64,000 nucleotides of DNA, from positions 1 to 64,000 of the forward strand of contig CAYXIJ010000010.1 in NCBI GenBank assembly GCA_964465375.1. Reading direction: 5' to 3'. Each line of letters begins with the position of its first letter. The stretch's first letter is position 1. Source of the DNA: CAJWKT01 sp964465375 (GTDB lineage: Bacteria; Pseudomonadota; Gammaproteobacteria; Steroidobacterales; Rariloculaceae). This document shows positions 35,178-43,438 of this stretch, one piece after another. A program made the translations under genes and the position numbers. The notes beneath the pieces are model-generated. The model had not been told where the DNA came from. It did not search any database and saw only the letters and a list, made by a program, of their open reading frames with translations.

Positions 35178-35810
35178 TTACTCAAGCTGCTTTGCAATTA
35201 CGGCCCAAACATTCTCTAAAATACCCTGCTGACCTTCAATATTGGGATGGATACCGTCACTCTGCATCCGAGTCGGGTCGAGCGCAACGCCATCTAGCAA
35301 AAAATCTATCAATTGGATATCAAATTCCTGTGCTAAATTAGAATAGACCCCTGAGAAAGCGCGAGTATAAATTTCTCCATAGTTAGGGGGAATTTGCATC
35401 CCTGCAAGTATTACAGTAGCCCCAATCTCGTGGGATAGATCAATCATGGCAGCAAGATTATCATGCAGTCTCACCACAGACTGCCCGCGCAAACCATCGT
35501 TTCCGCCCAGCTCAATAATCAGAATACGGGGACGATGTTGTTCTAGCAATGGTGGTAAGCGTGCCAACCCACCCGCACTGGTGTCTCCCGGGATACTGGC
35601 ATTGATCACCTGATAACCGTACCCTTCTGTCCTAAGGCGGTTCGCCAAGGCCGCAACCCATGATTTTTCAACGGGTATGCCGTAGCCGCTCGACAATGAA
35701 TCGCCCACTACAACAATGGTCTCCTGGGCAGATAGGCCCCTTGGAGCACAAACAAAAACCAAGGACAGGACAAGGATCCATCCTTCGTAGACCTTATACT
35801 TATACAGCAT
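35178..35810 (-). CDS. tesA: Secreted multifunctional acyl-CoA thioesterase/lysophospholipase TesA (SGNH hydrolase)
   Basis: TesA is a periplasmic thioesterase, lysophospholipase and arylesterase. A signal peptide (about 1-28, cleaved after GLSA) precedes the SGNH blocks: GDSLSSGYG with nucleophile S38, G76 in SIPGDTS, GGND (102-105), and the D185-H188 pair in SDGIHPN. The 210-residue form from ATG 35810 matches E. coli TesA. Longer in-frame extension upstream would run inside the divergent ABC gene and is not plausible. The ATG overlaps the ATG of that gene by 2 bp. fadD follows 1 bp after the stop. Confidence 0.94.
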   Translation of the reverse strand: MLYKYKVYEGWILVLSLVFVCAPRGLSAQETIVVVGDSLSSGYGIPVEKSWVAALANRLRTEGYGYQVINASIPGDTSAGGLARLPPLLEQHRPRILIIELGGNDGLRGQSVVRLHDNLAAMIDLSHEIGATVILAGMQIPPNYGEIYTRAFSGVYSNLAQEFDIQLIDFLLDGVALDPTRMQSDGIHPNIEGQQGILENVWAVIAKQLE

Positions 35811-36504
35811 GACCCAAAAAGAATTCCTACTAACCGCAAATGCACTAACCAAAAAGGTTACCAGCCTAGATGGGGACTTGACCATCCTAGATAACATAAA
35901 CCTCCAAGTGAAATCTGGAGAAACAGCCGCTATTGTTGGTCCTTCTGGGGCCGGAAAATCGACCCTTCTAGCATTGCTGGCAGGCCTAGATGAACCCACC
36001 TCCGGGCAGGTCTGGATTGACGGAACTGAATTGACTGCATTAGATGAGGATGGCCGCGCTTCAATTCGCAACCAGCAAGTCGGCTTTGTATTCCAGTCAT
36101 TTCATCTGCTCCCAGCATTCACCGCGCTGGAAAATGTGTTGCTGCCACTAGAGCTTGGTGGCGCTGCTGGTGCAGCTGAAAGCGCCCAAAAGGCTCTGGA
36201 GCAAGTCGGCCTAGTCCATCGCCTAAGGCACTACCCACGGCAACTATCTGGTGGAGAAAAGCAGCGTGTTGCTATTGCGCGAGCCTTCGTAACACGTCCG
36301 GCCTTGTTGTTCGCAGACGAACCAACTGGCAATTTAGACAATAAAACCGGTCAGAACATCATGGATCTATTGTTCGAATTGAATTCCAGATATGACACAA
36401 CGTTGGTACTGGTAACCCACGATGTTTGCGCAGCAAAACGCTGCATCCGCGTCATCGAACTATCCGCTGGAAAAATTATTAATCTCTCAGTTGACTCGAC
36501 TTGA
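35809..36504 (+). CDS. ybbA: ABC transporter ATP-binding protein, YbbA/LolD type, without adjacent permease
   Basis: A 231-residue MacB/LolD-like ATPase with Walker A GPSGAGKST (44-52), Q-loop FVFQSFHLLPAFTALEN, signature LSGGEKQRVAIARA, Walker B LLFADEPTGNLD and the H-loop VTHD. The divergent position next to tesA identifies it with E. coli YbbA, which pairs with the large permease YbbP. No permease follows here: the next gene is ppc on the other strand, 51 bp on. No ribosome site precedes the ATG, which overlaps that of tesA. Confidence 0.9.
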   Translation: MTQKEFLLTANALTKKVTSLDGDLTILDNINLQVKSGETAAIVGPSGAGKSTLLALLAGLDEPTSGQVWIDGTELTALDEDGRASIRNQQVGFVFQSFHLLPAFTALENVLLPLELGGAAGAAESAQKALEQVGLVHRLRHYPRQLSGGEKQRVAIARAFVTRPALLFADEPTGNLDNKTGQNIMDLLFELNSRYDTTLVLVTHDVCAAKRCIRVIELSAGKIINLSVDST

Positions 36505-36555
36505 GAAACAAAGTTCACGCTCGTCAGCCTAAACATTCATTAAAGCAATGCGATT

Positions 36556-39294
36556 TTAGCCCGTGTTCTGCATGCCATAGGCGATGCCGTGCACGCTTGC
36601 CTTCAAAGCTTTCAATGTAGCACCATCCTCCCGTCCCGCCAATCTCCAGCGCTTTAGAAGATCTACCTGAAGAAGACTCATTGGATCCACATATGGGTTC
36701 CGCAAACGTATCGATCTACGTAGAGTTTCGTCGTTCTCTAGTAGCTTACTTTGCTCGCGTATTTGCAGTACTGAATTAATACTTCTATCGTACTCGTCAC
36801 GAATCATTGGAAAATACTGGCGATGTAGCGTACCTGCCAACTCAGAATACCGCTCAGCGATATTGATATCTGCCTTGCTCAATACAACTTCTACATCGCA
36901 TACCAACACCTTAAAAAAATCCCACGCATCAAACATTTCCTTCAGTACTGCATTACCATGTTGATTCCGTGCCTCTTCGAGACCTGTGCCAATGCCAAAC
37001 CAACCAGGAAGCAAAAAACGGCTTTGAGTCCACGCGAAAACCCAAGGTATGGCTCTTAGGCTCCTTATCTCGCCATCTTCAGCGCGAGAGACTGGCCTAG
37101 AACCAATATCTAGTCGTTCAATTACATCAATGGGCGTTGCTTCCCGAAAGTAACGGTTAAAATCGGCGGAATCGTAAATTATTTTCTGATAAGCCCCATG
37201 GCTAACGCTAGCAATCGTTTCCATAACGGATGCCCAACGGGGCTCTTTGGGGTGAGGAACACGTTTGGATGCTGACACCCATAACACAGAACTGACCGTA
37301 CGCTCCAGAGTTCGCATAGCGATAGCTCGTAAACCGAATTTTGCGTTAATCATTTCGCCCTGCTCAGTTACTCGCAACCGTCCAGCAACTGCGCCGGGTG
37401 GTGATGCATTGACAGCTTCGTGGATCCTTCCCCCTCCCCCTCGACTCACGGTTCCCCCCCGACCGTGAAAAAGAGTGAGTTTGGTTCCGTTCGTGCTCAA
37501 TGTTCTTACCAGCTCTGCCTGAGTTTTCTGCAGGGTCCAGCGTGCAGAAGCCAGCCCACCGTCCTTGTTGCTGTCGGAATAGCCAACCATGATTGTCTGA
37601 TGACCTGACCGACTTTCTAGGTGCTCTTTATAAATTTCATCCTTCAGCAGGCGCTCCATGATCATGGGGGCATTCTCTAAATCCTTCACCGTTTCAAAGA
37701 GTGGGGTAATGTCTAGCGGAATAGCTCCTCCTTTTGGTGCAAGATCACCCCATTTTGCCAACAGCAGTACGGACAGGACGTCGTCTGGCCCCTGAGCCAT
37801 GCTGACCACATAAGACCCAATTGACCGAGCCCCATATTTTCTGCGGCAATGGGCAATAGCTTGAAATATTGCCAGGGTGCGGCGTGCGTCCGATGAGAGT
37901 GGCTCCAATGGAGATTCGAGGTGCTCTAAAGCCATCCTGATTCTTTTGGTCCGATCTTCGCTAGAGCGCTCTAACCAATCTTTTTCGCCTAATGCCTCGC
38001 CTATGACCCGCTGATGGGCTAGCGCATTCTGCCGAATGTCAAGCGTAGCCATATGAAAACCGAAAGTATGTGCCCGCCTCAGCAAACGTTGTACCGAAAA
38101 TAACCCAGCATTTTTGCCCTTGTTAGCACGCAAGCTGTCAGCAATTAGTTCAATATCCGCTATGAATTCCTCTGCCGACTCGTATGGGAAGGCCGCACCA
38201 TCATAAGTTGATTGCAGTCTTGCCTCTATTGCACGCAGAAAAACACGATATGGCATTTGACGATACCTAGCCGGAACCGAATGAGCTGCTTTTGGAAAAT
38301 GCTCAGCATAAAGCGTGCTGCGCTGACGTACCTCTTCCGAAACATTTACCTGACTATCGCTCTGACTCAGTTGTTGGAACAATCCTTGGCACTCACTGTA
38401 ATATTTGTTCAGTATTAAGTTGTGCTGCCTAGCCAGAGTTTCCCGGATATCCTTGGCAGTGACATTGGGGTTTCCATCCATGTCACCGCCCACCCAAGAG
38501 GAGAACCTCACAAGGATCGGCACATGAATACGTTCGCCCTTGAAGCTCATTTCGAGCGCACCATCAAGGTCCTCGTAAAGTCGCGGGATCATTCTGTAAA
38601 GAACGTCTGTAAGGAAAAAAAGCGTTTGCTCTACTTCATCTCCTACAGTCATCCGCTCGCCGGGCTGCTCCTCTGTTTGCCACCCCGTGGTCATGGACAT
38701 GCGGATGCGATCCAACGCCGCCTGCTCTTCTCCTAACGTCATATACGGATCCAGCATGCCTATAAGATAACGGGCGATGCTTTGTTGCTTTCGCAAGAGT
38801 GTTCGGCGCGTAGTCTCGGTAGGATGAGCCGTAAATACTGGCTCAACGGAAAGCGTGCCGAGTACTTTTTCTACAGTTTTCCCATTCACCCCGTTGGCTT
38901 TCAGTCTCCTTAGGGTGTCCGAAAATCCCAGCGGTTGGGGCGTGTCAGAATCCTTTAAATAGGCCCTACGTCTTCGGATCCGGTGAACCTTTTCCGCCAT
39001 GTTCACGACTTGAAAGTAAGTAGAAAATGCCCGAATAAAATCGCCTGCGTTATTCAGCGTCAACGAAGATAATAGCTTATCCAGTTGACCAATCTCACTG
39101 GTATCACCTTCTCGGCTCTCAATAGCCGCACAGCGCACCGCTTCAACAAGATCAAACAGCGCCTCACCAAGCTGGTCTTTGACAAGGTCCCCCACAAGTT
39201 CACCCAAACGGTGAACATCTTTTCTGAGCGCTTTATCCTTTTCAGCGAAGAATATGTCAGAGCGTCGAATTTTTTCTGATTCGGATGTGGACAT
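36556..39294 (-). CDS. ppc: Phosphoenolpyruvate carboxylase
   Basis: Ppc carboxylates PEP to oxaloacetate, refilling the TCA cycle. The 912 residues show the catalytic His block VFTAHPTETTRR, the WVGGDMDGNPNV motif, MVGYSDSNKDGG, the mobile-loop LFHGRGGTVSRGGG and the terminal Q.TG motif (YGMQNTG). No phosphorylation Ser of plant enzymes is expected. The gene stands alone, 138 bp upstream of the ABC exporter stop on the same strand, and converges with ybbA. Confidence 0.96.
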   Translation of the reverse strand: MSTSESEKIRRSDIFFAEKDKALRKDVHRLGELVGDLVKDQLGEALFDLVEAVRCAAIESREGDTSEIGQLDKLLSSLTLNNAGDFIRAFSTYFQVVNMAEKVHRIRRRRAYLKDSDTPQPLGFSDTLRRLKANGVNGKTVEKVLGTLSVEPVFTAHPTETTRRTLLRKQQSIARYLIGMLDPYMTLGEEQAALDRIRMSMTTGWQTEEQPGERMTVGDEVEQTLFFLTDVLYRMIPRLYEDLDGALEMSFKGERIHVPILVRFSSWVGGDMDGNPNVTAKDIRETLARQHNLILNKYYSECQGLFQQLSQSDSQVNVSEEVRQRSTLYAEHFPKAAHSVPARYRQMPYRVFLRAIEARLQSTYDGAAFPYESAEEFIADIELIADSLRANKGKNAGLFSVQRLLRRAHTFGFHMATLDIRQNALAHQRVIGEALGEKDWLERSSEDRTKRIRMALEHLESPLEPLSSDARRTLAIFQAIAHCRRKYGARSIGSYVVSMAQGPDDVLSVLLLAKWGDLAPKGGAIPLDITPLFETVKDLENAPMIMERLLKDEIYKEHLESRSGHQTIMVGYSDSNKDGGLASARWTLQKTQAELVRTLSTNGTKLTLFHGRGGTVSRGGGGRIHEAVNASPPGAVAGRLRVTEQGEMINAKFGLRAIAMRTLERTVSSVLWVSASKRVPHPKEPRWASVMETIASVSHGAYQKIIYDSADFNRYFREATPIDVIERLDIGSRPVSRAEDGEIRSLRAIPWVFAWTQSRFLLPGWFGIGTGLEEARNQHGNAVLKEMFDAWDFFKVLVCDVEVVLSKADINIAERYSELAGTLHRQYFPMIRDEYDRSINSVLQIREQSKLLENDETLRRSIRLRNPYVDPMSLLQVDLLKRWRLAGREDGATLKALKASVHGIAYGMQNTG

Positions 39295-39431
39295 TTATAA
39301 TGTCTGACCCTCAATGGGTATGTAAATAGAATGGCACAGGCGGACCGTGGATTGTAACGCAGTTGAAGTGTCACCCGATTAGTTAAACGAGGTTGGTCTT
39401 ATATTTTTTGATGCCGCGCCTTGCGGTTTGA

Positions 39432-41267
39432 CTAACGGTAACCCTTTGCCTGCAGTTCGAATAGGCGAGCATACTCTCCATTAAGCGTTATGAGTTCTTC
39501 GTGGCTTCCCTTCTCGATAACACACCCCCTACTCAATACCACGATCGTATCGGCTCTGCGCACCGTTGAGAAACGGTGAGAGATCAGCACTACCATTTTA
39601 TCTTCTGTGAGCGACTGAAAATGATCAAAGATTTCCGTTTCCGTTTCTGCGTCCATTGATGCGGTTGGCTCATCCAATACCAAGATTTCCGCATCATTCC
39701 GCATGAACACCCGTGATAGTGCGATGCGTTGCCATTGCCCGTTAGATAATTCCTGACCATCGTGAAACCAACGCCCTAATTGTGTTTCATAACCATGCGG
39801 AAGTGTTTCCACAAAATCCGCGGCCTTGCCCTTCCGGGCTGCTTCTTCCCATCTTTCCTTGTGGCCCAGCATATCTACATCTCCCACCCCAATATTCTCT
39901 CCGACTTGAAGCTGGTATCGAATGAAATCTTGAAAAATGACGCCGATGCGCTGTCTAATCGCGTCCGGCTCCCATTTACTGAGTTCCAGCCCCTGATAAC
40001 GAATCTCCCCGCTGTCTGGCTGGTATAGCCCAGCGAGTAGCTTGATCAGGGTTGTTTTGCCAGAGCCGTTCAGCCCAACGATCGCTAGGCTTTTTCCCGG
40101 TTCTATATGCAACGTAATGTCTTGGACCGCGGGTCTGTCAGTGCCCGGGTAAGTAAAGCTCACACGCTCAAAACGAAGCCCGTCCCCCGCAATAGGTCCG
40201 TCTGATGCTCCGCCTTCCCAGGCCGCGACCGGCTGCTCGAAATATGCAAAAAGGTTGGAAAGATAGAGATTGTCCTCATACATACCCCCTATCGCACTTA
40301 GCATCGCTGATACGGCAGACTGACCCTGCTTGAACACTAATAAATACATGGTCATCTGCCCAAGTGTAATCTGGCCTACAATTGTGGAAACAGCAATCCA
40401 TCCATAAGTACCGTAGAAGGCAATATTTCCCAGCAGCCCCAGCCCAAACCCCCAGACATCACGACGAATCGTAAGACGCCGCTCCTCATCATAAAGTTGC
40501 TTAAATATGTCCCGGTAACGGCGAAGCAATTCGGGACCCAACCGGAAAAGCTGCACTTCCTTAGCATGATCCTCGCGGGTCAGAACGATCTCTAAGTAAT
40601 TTAGGATGCGCCTTTCGACAGACCGCCAATGAAAAACCCGGAAGCGCTCACCAGAAAATCGAGTCTCCGCAAGGAATGCAGGCAGTCCAGCAGCAACCAG
40701 CACCAAGACGGCCCAGGGAGAATACTGCACTAGCAAACCAGCAAAACTGACCAATGAAATACCATTTTGAGCTAAACCAAAAGTTCGGTTCACAAGACTC
40801 AATGGGCGACTGGAAGCCTGCCTGCGTGCCCTATTGAGTTTGTCATAGAATTCCGAGTCTTCGAATTGGGAGAGTTCCAGCGTGAGTGCCTTCTCGACAA
40901 TTAAGATGTTCACCTTCTGACTCAACAATACCCGAAGTAGGGATTGGCAAAAATCGATACCACGTTGTGCCCCGGCCACAGCAGCCACCAATAATCCTTC
41001 CAAAATCACGAAAATAAGGACCTGCGAAAATACCAGCACTTCGGTGTCCTGATAGACGGCAATAGCTGATACAACAGCGTCTACGATCAATTTCCCAACA
41101 AAAGCAACCGCTGCTGGCAAAACCCCAGCGATCAGGGTTAACAAAGCTAAGGCGATGGTGAGCTGTTTGTGAGTGGACCAAACGAGTCCAATTGCCCTTC
41201 GACTGTACTGAAAAACTCCCAGGTAATTTTCTAGGCTTACTGGTTCATTAGTAAGGGTTTTTTGCAT
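39432..41267 (-). CDS. ABC exporter, fused membrane and ATPase domains
   Basis: A 611-residue half-transporter: an N-terminal membrane domain with about six helices (25-330), then an ATPase with Walker A GLNGSGKTT, Q-loop VIFQDFIRYQL, an unusual LSNGQWQR signature (Asn in place of the first Gly), Walker B ILVLDEPTASMD and ISHRFSTVRRAD. It most resembles exporters of peptides, lipids or drugs, and likely works as a homodimer. No precursor peptide, protease domain or partner gene adjoins it. The divergent SLC13 gene starts less than 100 bp away. Confidence 0.9.
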   Translation of the reverse strand: MQKTLTNEPVSLENYLGVFQYSRRAIGLVWSTHKQLTIALALLTLIAGVLPAAVAFVGKLIVDAVVSAIAVYQDTEVLVFSQVLIFVILEGLLVAAVAGAQRGIDFCQSLLRVLLSQKVNILIVEKALTLELSQFEDSEFYDKLNRARRQASSRPLSLVNRTFGLAQNGISLVSFAGLLVQYSPWAVLVLVAAGLPAFLAETRFSGERFRVFHWRSVERRILNYLEIVLTREDHAKEVQLFRLGPELLRRYRDIFKQLYDEERRLTIRRDVWGFGLGLLGNIAFYGTYGWIAVSTIVGQITLGQMTMYLLVFKQGQSAVSAMLSAIGGMYEDNLYLSNLFAYFEQPVAAWEGGASDGPIAGDGLRFERVSFTYPGTDRPAVQDITLHIEPGKSLAIVGLNGSGKTTLIKLLAGLYQPDSGEIRYQGLELSKWEPDAIRQRIGVIFQDFIRYQLQVGENIGVGDVDMLGHKERWEEAARKGKAADFVETLPHGYETQLGRWFHDGQELSNGQWQRIALSRVFMRNDAEILVLDEPTASMDAETETEIFDHFQSLTEDKMVVLISHRFSTVRRADTIVVLSRGCVIEKGSHEELITLNGEYARLFELQAKGYR

Positions 41268-41351
41268 TAAATCTCTGCCCAGTGGTTGAATTTATTGTTT
41301 ATTAAATCTTGGCCATCTCTTAAAGACATGGTATTAGGGGTTTTGAAAAAA

Positions 41352-43211
41352 ATGAGGGAACTGATTTTGCCTTCGCTACCAGACCTTCACGCTATCTTTG
41401 TTCTTCTGCTAACGCCAGTGGCGCTGTACCTTTTTACCCGCGATGAACTACCCTTGGAATCCTCCGGTTTGATCATTCTGATTAGTCTGGTTCTTTTCTT
41501 CCAGATTTTCCCTTACGAAGTTGACGGAAGGAACTTTGAGACTGCTGAACTGCTAACGGGCTTTGGCCATGAGGCACTGATTACTATCTGCGCCTTGATG
41601 ATTATTGGTAAGGCACTAGAAACGACCGGTGCTCTCCAACCCTTAGCTCTTTATCTTTCTAAAGCATGGATATCAACGCCTAAACTAGCAAGTCTGATAA
41701 CCTTGATAAGCGCGGCGATACTCAGCGCCTTCCTAAACAATACTCCAATCGTGGTTATTCTACTGCCCATGCTTATCGGCGTCGCCGCACGCAGCAACAT
41801 TTCACCCTCGGATATTCTCATGCCGGTGGGATTCGCAACCTTGCTGGGTGGCATGGCAACAACCATCGGAACCTCAACTAACTTACTGGTGGTTGCAATC
41901 GCAGCCGAAATGGGTCTTCGTCAATTCAGTATGTTCGATTTTGCTTTCCCCGTTGTACTAGTAGGTGTTTTCGGGTTGTTATATTTATGGGTAATTGCAC
42001 CCAAATTTTTACCCACTCGTACGCCACCTTTATCCGATACTTCCCCTCGCGTCTTCAATGCAATGCTGCGTATCTCTGAGGAAAGCACCTGCTGTGGCAT
42101 GACGTTCTCTGAATGCTTGGCGCTAACCGAAAACGAGATGCGTGTTGACCATATTGAACGCAGCGAGGGATTAACGGTGGCCAAATTGCCCTCCGTGACA
42201 ATCCTGCCTGGTGATAAATTGGCTATAAGGGACACACCGGACCGACTCAAAGTGTTTGAAGAGGCGCTCGGCGCAAACTTGCACGACCAGCATCAACCCG
42301 GCGCAATAGTAAAAGAAAAGGAAGAAGAGTGGACCACTGAAGAAGAGGAACAACAACTGGCAGAAATAGTAGTTACCCGGGGATCGCTGTTACATCGCGC
42401 AAGCCTAGGCACAACCCGTTTCGCTTCACGTACAGGACTTCTGCCCCTTGCGCTGCATCGCGCAAGAGAGCCAGGCTCTGAAGAAATCAGAGGTAACATT
42501 GATTCTGTCAGGCTGAGAGTAGGCGATGTGGTCCTAGTTCAGGGCACTCCGTTTCGGCTAGGGCGCTTAAAACGAACAGGTTCTGCATTGGTTTTAGACG
42601 GAACTACCAACCTTCCTAGAAAAAATCAGGCAGATCGCTCTCTTGTCATCATAGCCCTTGTGATTCTAGCCGCGGCTCTAGGCTTTTTGCCTATTTCCGT
42701 CAGCGCCCTGATAGGAGTCGGCCTCATGCTCGCAACACGCTGCCTGAATTGGACTGATGCGGCCGGTGCATTATCAACCCAAGTTATTATTGTGGTCGTC
42801 GCCTCGCTCGCGCTTGGGCTTGCTCTCACAGAAACCGGTGGCGCTTTATATATCGCTCAGGTCCTTACTGCCTCAGTTCAGGATTTCCCGATCCCGATTG
42901 TTTTAAGCACCCTTATGCTGGTTATGGCAATTCTTACAAACACAGTTTCCAATAGTGCTGCTGGAATTATTGGTACACCTATAGCAATCGAAATGGCACT
43001 TCAGCTCGGAACCCCCCCAGAACCTTTTGTCCTAGCAGTAATTTTTGGCGTCAACATGAGCTATGCAACGCCGTTCGGGTATCAAACCAACCTGCTACTG
43101 CTTTCGGCGGGCGGCTACAAATTCTCCGATTTCATGCGGGCTGGAATTCCTCTTGTTCTGCTTATGTGGATAGGATTTTCTGTTGTTTTAAGCCTGCTTT
43201 ACGACCTGTAG
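41352..43211 (+). CDS. SLC13/DASS-type transporter with two RCK_C (TrkA-C) domains
   Basis: Members move sulfate, phosphate or dicarboxylates with sodium. The protein has two groups of membrane helices, each with a hairpin signature (LNNTPIVVILLP and TNTVSNSAAGIIGTPIAIE), plus GTSTNLLVVAIA and ATPFGYQTNLL. Between them lies a soluble insert with two TrkA-C-like domains (about residues 205-290 and 320-395 from this start), joined by an acid-rich linker (EKEEEWTTEEEEQQ). I start at ATG 41352 (619 residues). TTG 41286 or ATG 41328 would extend it. The substrate cannot be deduced. Confidence 0.87.
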   Translation: MRELILPSLPDLHAIFVLLLTPVALYLFTRDELPLESSGLIILISLVLFFQIFPYEVDGRNFETAELLTGFGHEALITICALMIIGKALETTGALQPLALYLSKAWISTPKLASLITLISAAILSAFLNNTPIVVILLPMLIGVAARSNISPSDILMPVGFATLLGGMATTIGTSTNLLVVAIAAEMGLRQFSMFDFAFPVVLVGVFGLLYLWVIAPKFLPTRTPPLSDTSPRVFNAMLRISEESTCCGMTFSECLALTENEMRVDHIERSEGLTVAKLPSVTILPGDKLAIRDTPDRLKVFEEALGANLHDQHQPGAIVKEKEEEWTTEEEEQQLAEIVVTRGSLLHRASLGTTRFASRTGLLPLALHRAREPGSEEIRGNIDSVRLRVGDVVLVQGTPFRLGRLKRTGSALVLDGTTNLPRKNQADRSLVIIALVILAAALGFLPISVSALIGVGLMLATRCLNWTDAAGALSTQVIIVVVASLALGLALTETGGALYIAQVLTASVQDFPIPIVLSTLMLVMAILTNTVSNSAAGIIGTPIAIEMALQLGTPPEPFVLAVIFGVNMSYATPFGYQTNLLLLSAGGYKFSDFMRAGIPLVLLMWIGFSVVLSLLYDL

Positions 43212-43235
43212 ACGCTCGGCACAGTTACTTAGTCC

Positions 43236-43264
43236 TTGACCGATGATAGTGCCCTCGACATACT
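43236..43264 (+). promoter_or_regulatory. Candidate trp operon promoter
   Basis: TTGACC (43236-43241, five of six consensus bases) and CATACT (43259-43264, four of six) are separated by exactly 17 nt. Transcription would begin near 43271, immediately before the leader peptide ATG at 43272. No trp-repressor-type operator was recognised. Confidence 0.55.
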
Positions 43265-43271
43265 CCCTGTG

Positions 43272-43349
43272 ATGAATATGCGTAATTACTCCAGCCGAAC
43301 AGTTCACTGGTGGCGATCTTCGCCGGTGGAGAGGGTATTACGCGCCTAA
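43272..43349 (+). CDS. trpL: trp operon leader peptide with tandem Trp codons
   Basis: A 25-codon frame that ends with TAA, 89 bp before trpE. Codons 13 and 14 are both TGG (43308-43313), preceded by ACA-GTT-CAC. Ribosome stalling here when charged tRNA-Trp is scarce would free the downstream segment to form the antiterminator. No Shine-Dalgarno sequence is visible, and the predicted transcription start is adjacent, so translation may be leaderless. A second ATG is codon 3. The coincidence of tandem Trp codons with the alternative hairpins makes the call strong despite its size. Confidence 0.85.
   Translation: MNMRNYSSRTVHWWRSSPVERVLRA
43305..43328 (+). promoter_or_regulatory. trp leader 1:2 pause hairpin
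   Basis: Bases 43305-43313 pair with 43320-43328 in a 9-bp helix (three G-U pairs) around a 6-nt loop. The 5' arm contains both Trp codons of trpL. A ribosome stalled on them would mask this arm and release the 3' arm for the antiterminator. Confidence 0.75.
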
Positions 43350-43390
43350 ACTGAAACCTCCGTTTCGACCAGGGCAAGCCTATCTCCGCC
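43325..43390 (+). promoter_or_regulatory. trp leader 2:3 antiterminator
   Basis: GGTGGAGA (43325-43332) can pair over 8 bp with TCTCCGCC (43383-43390), one G-U pair included. The first segment is shared with the pause hairpin and the second with the 5' arm of the terminator, so the three structures exclude one another as attenuation requires. Confidence 0.75.
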
Positions 43391-43411
43391 TCGTGGGGGA
43401 TAGGTTTTTTT
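43379..43411 (+). terminator. trp attenuator (intrinsic terminator)
   Basis: CCTATCTCC (43379-43387) pairs with GGGGATAGG (43396-43404), 9 bp with one G-U, around an 8-nt loop and followed by seven T (43405-43411). It lies 27 bp before trpE and after trpL. Confidence 0.88.
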
Positions 43412-43438
43412 ACTTCTGGGGATTAAATCGAGTACAAA

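Noticed and set aside
35811..36071. N-terminal extension of tesA by 87 codons into the divergent ABC gene
   Set aside because: The translated extension is a shadow of ybbA. The signal peptide of TesA begins exactly at ATG 35810.
39377..39431. Hairpin CCGC/GCGG after the ABC exporter as a terminator
   Set aside because: The stem is only 4 bp and the following minus-strand bases are A-rich rather than T-rich.
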